NCBI RefSeq assembly: GCF_003346515.1
Contig: NZ_QQNA01000005.1
Location: 18,533-82,532, forward strand
Source: Streptomyces corynorhini
GTDB taxonomy: Bacteria > Actinomycetota > Actinomycetes > Streptomycetales > Streptomycetaceae
Reading direction: 5' to 3'
Length of the DNA stretch: 64,000 bases
Under the pieces are notes generated by a model. That model ran no database searches and had not been told where the DNA came from. It saw nothing but the letters and a program-made list of their open reading frames with translations. The position numbers and the translations under genes were made by a program. This document shows, piece after piece, positions 62,690 through 64,000 of this stretch. Position 1 is the stretch's first letter. Each line of letters opens with the position of its first letter.

Positions 62690-63181
62690 TCAGTCCCGGT
62701 GCGGCAGCCGGTGGCCGCACCGGCTGCAGAACCTGGCGTCGCTCTCCTGGGCGAGCCGCCCGCACTCCTCGCACACCCGGTCGCGCGCGCAGGGCGGTTC
62801 GCCGCCCTCGGCGGGCCGCACGCCGGAGACCGAGAGCCCCGGGCGGCGCGGGTGGGCGGTCAGATAGACGAGGCCGCTGTCGCCCGCGCTCAGGGAACGG
62901 TACGAGGTCCTCGGCAGCCAGACGACCGTGTGCGGCGTGAGCCGCTGTCGGCCCCGCGACGTGCCGAGGTACCCGTCGCCGTCGAGGACGACCAACAGCA
63001 CGTCGAGTACGTCGTCGCTGTGCTCGGCCACTCCCCCGCCGGGTGAGAGCCTGACAACGTTGGCATCGAGCCCGCGTCCCGCTTCCGCCAGTCGCCACAG
63101 GGCGCCTTGCTGCCCCGGGGCGGAGCGGGCGAGTTGCTCGTCCAGATTCATGAGGACGGTGGCGGTTGCGGGCGGCGTCAT
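62690..63181 (-). CDS. Cupin protein with C-terminal zinc ribbon
   Basis: This 163-residue protein has a cupin-like barrel (about 20-110: VRLSPGGGVAEHSDDVLDVL, DGDGYLGTSRGRQRLTPHTV) and a C-terminal zinc-ribbon with two CxxC knuckles (VCEECGRL, FCSRCGH). The usual cupin His-rich motif is reduced to one clear His (AEHSDD), so metal catalysis is doubtful. It may be a small sensor or adaptor protein. Confidence 0.78.
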   Translation of the reverse strand: MTPPATATVLMNLDEQLARSAPGQQGALWRLAEAGRGLDANVVRLSPGGGVAEHSDDVLDVLLVVLDGDGYLGTSRGRQRLTPHTVVWLPRTSYRSLSAGDSGLVYLTAHPRRPGLSVSGVRPAEGGEPPCARDRVCEECGRLAQESDARFCSRCGHRLPHRD

Positions 63182-63248
63182 GGACGCGTGCCTCCTGAGA
63201 CGGTGCGGTGGACAGCGTGTCGATCGTACGGCCCGTCACGCCCTCGTC

Positions 63249-64000
63249 TCACCACGTCTCACCACGGGACGGTTGTCCGCCGCCACGCACCGGCCCCTGC
63301 CCGGCGGCCACCGCGCGGTGCCAGGCCGCGTCGCGCAGCAGACGCAGGCCGTTGAGCCCGACCAGGACGGTGGAGCCCTCGTGACCGGCGACACCGAGCG
63401 GGAGGGGCAGCTGACCTGCCAGGTCCCAGACGACCAGCGCGCCGATGCAGAGCGAGGCGATGACGAGGTTCTGCACCACGAGGCGGCGGGCGCGGCGGGA
63501 GAGGGCGACGACGGCCGGGACCGTGGCCAGTTCGTCGCGCACGACGACCGCGTCGGCCGTCTCCAGTGCCAGGTCGCTGCCGACCCGGCCGAGGGCGATG
63601 CCGCTGTGCGCGGCGGCGAGTGCGGGGGCGTCGTTGACGCCGTCGCCCACCACCAGCGTCCGGTAGCCCGCCGCCTCCCACGCGCGTACGGCGGCGGCCT
63701 TGTCCTCGGGCAGCAGTCCCGCGCGGACGTCGACGATCCCGGTCTCCTCGGCGATCCGACCGGCGGCCCGCTCGTTGTCGCCGGTCAGCAGTGTGGGGGC
63801 GGTGCCGGTGAGCCGGCCGAGCGCGGTGACGGCGCCGACGGCCCCGGCACGCAGCCGGTCGGCCAGGGCGAGCACGGCGACCGGAGCGCCGTCGACGAGG
63901 ACCACGACGGCCGTGCGCCCGGCTTCCTCGGCACGCGCCACCTCGGTACGCACCCGGCTCCCGGCCGGGGCGGCGAGGGCGGCCGGGTCGGTGGAGGCGG
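63249..64000 (-). CDS. Heavy-metal P1B-type ATPase, C-terminal part
   Basis: About 250 C-terminal residues are visible; the frame runs off the right edge. They include the end of the nucleotide-binding domain, the P-domain motif LLTGDNERAAGRIAEETGI, the hinge VVGDGVNDAPALA, and the last two membrane helices (LVIASLCIGALVVWDLAGQL). The phosphorylated DKTG and the metal-binding CPx motif are outside the window, so the metal cannot be named. The window cuts this gene. Confidence 0.9.
   Translation of the reverse strand, partial: ASTDPAALAAPAGSRVRTEVARAEEAGRTAVVVLVDGAPVAVLALADRLRAGAVGAVTALGRLTGTAPTLLTGDNERAAGRIAEETGIVDVRAGLLPEDKAAAVRAWEAAGYRTLVVGDGVNDAPALAAAHSGIALGRVGSDLALETADAVVVRDELATVPAVVALSRRARRLVVQNLVIASLCIGALVVWDLAGQLPLPLGVAGHEGSTVLVGLNGLRLLRDAAWHRAVAAGQGPVRGGGQPSRGETW

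Overview
The window is very GC-rich DNA with strong third-position G/C bias, GTG starts, GTGA/ATGA-coupled operons and lineage-typical families (streptophobe, LAxTG surface protein, SigE-family sigma factor, fused FecCD permease, many LacI-regulated sugar ABC operons without their own ATPase). All of this points to a Streptomyces or close relative, in an accessory, catabolism-rich part of the chromosome. No rRNA, tRNA or CRISPR array was seen.

Layout. 1-5.6 kb: a siderophore uptake operon (ATPase, lipoprotein, fused permease) behind an iron-box-like site, next to an AraC regulator. 5.8-7.3 kb: a rearranged scar, with a sensor kinase that is N-terminally truncated and frameshifted, abutting a streptophobe gene fragment whose two halves lie on opposite strands. 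7.5-11.8 kb: a secreted DUF4232 protein, a divergent SDR/LysR pair and an AraC/SnoaL-like pair. 11.8-17.2 kb: a glycine-betaine-type demethylation cluster (Rieske ferredoxin, IclR regulator, dimethylglycine-oxidase-like flavoprotein, Rieske oxygenase alpha subunit); the flavoprotein carries an in-frame TTA codon. 17.3-24.9 kb: RNase HI, a large secreted PAP2 phosphatase, a lipoprotein, a MarR/VOC divergent pair with two matching operators, and a sortase-type LAxTG protein.

25.1-28.3 kb is a gene graveyard: the C-terminal half of one P450, a TetR tail, a 233-bp MITE-like element, a decayed DoxX gene, a ferredoxin, the first codons of a ferredoxin reductase and the rear two thirds of a second P450. 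An ABM monooxygenase gene is intact among them. 28.6-37.5 kb: an MFS exporter, then a beta-glucoside-type locus that looks damaged. Its LacI regulator has an in-frame amber codon, its first permease lacks the usual N-terminus, and no binding protein is present, although the GH1 beta-glucosidase is intact.

37.5-43.6 kb: two hydrolases, a TetR regulator, a pRiA4b ORF-3-like protein, a pectate lyase and a GH4 enzyme. 43.7-50.4 kb: a complete sugar ABC operon facing a LacI regulator and a GH5-like glycosidase. 50.4-53.5 kb: a Cmx-type MFS exporter and a sigma/anti-sigma-like pair. 53.8-62.1 kb: a complete galactan locus (GH53 endo-galactanase, GH42 beta-galactosidase, ABC transporter, LacI regulator). 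Polymer would be cut outside the cell by GH53, oligomers imported and then cleaved by GH42. The transporters presumably share an ATPase encoded elsewhere (MsiK in Streptomyces). The right edge holds two small proteins and the C-terminus of a metal P-type ATPase.
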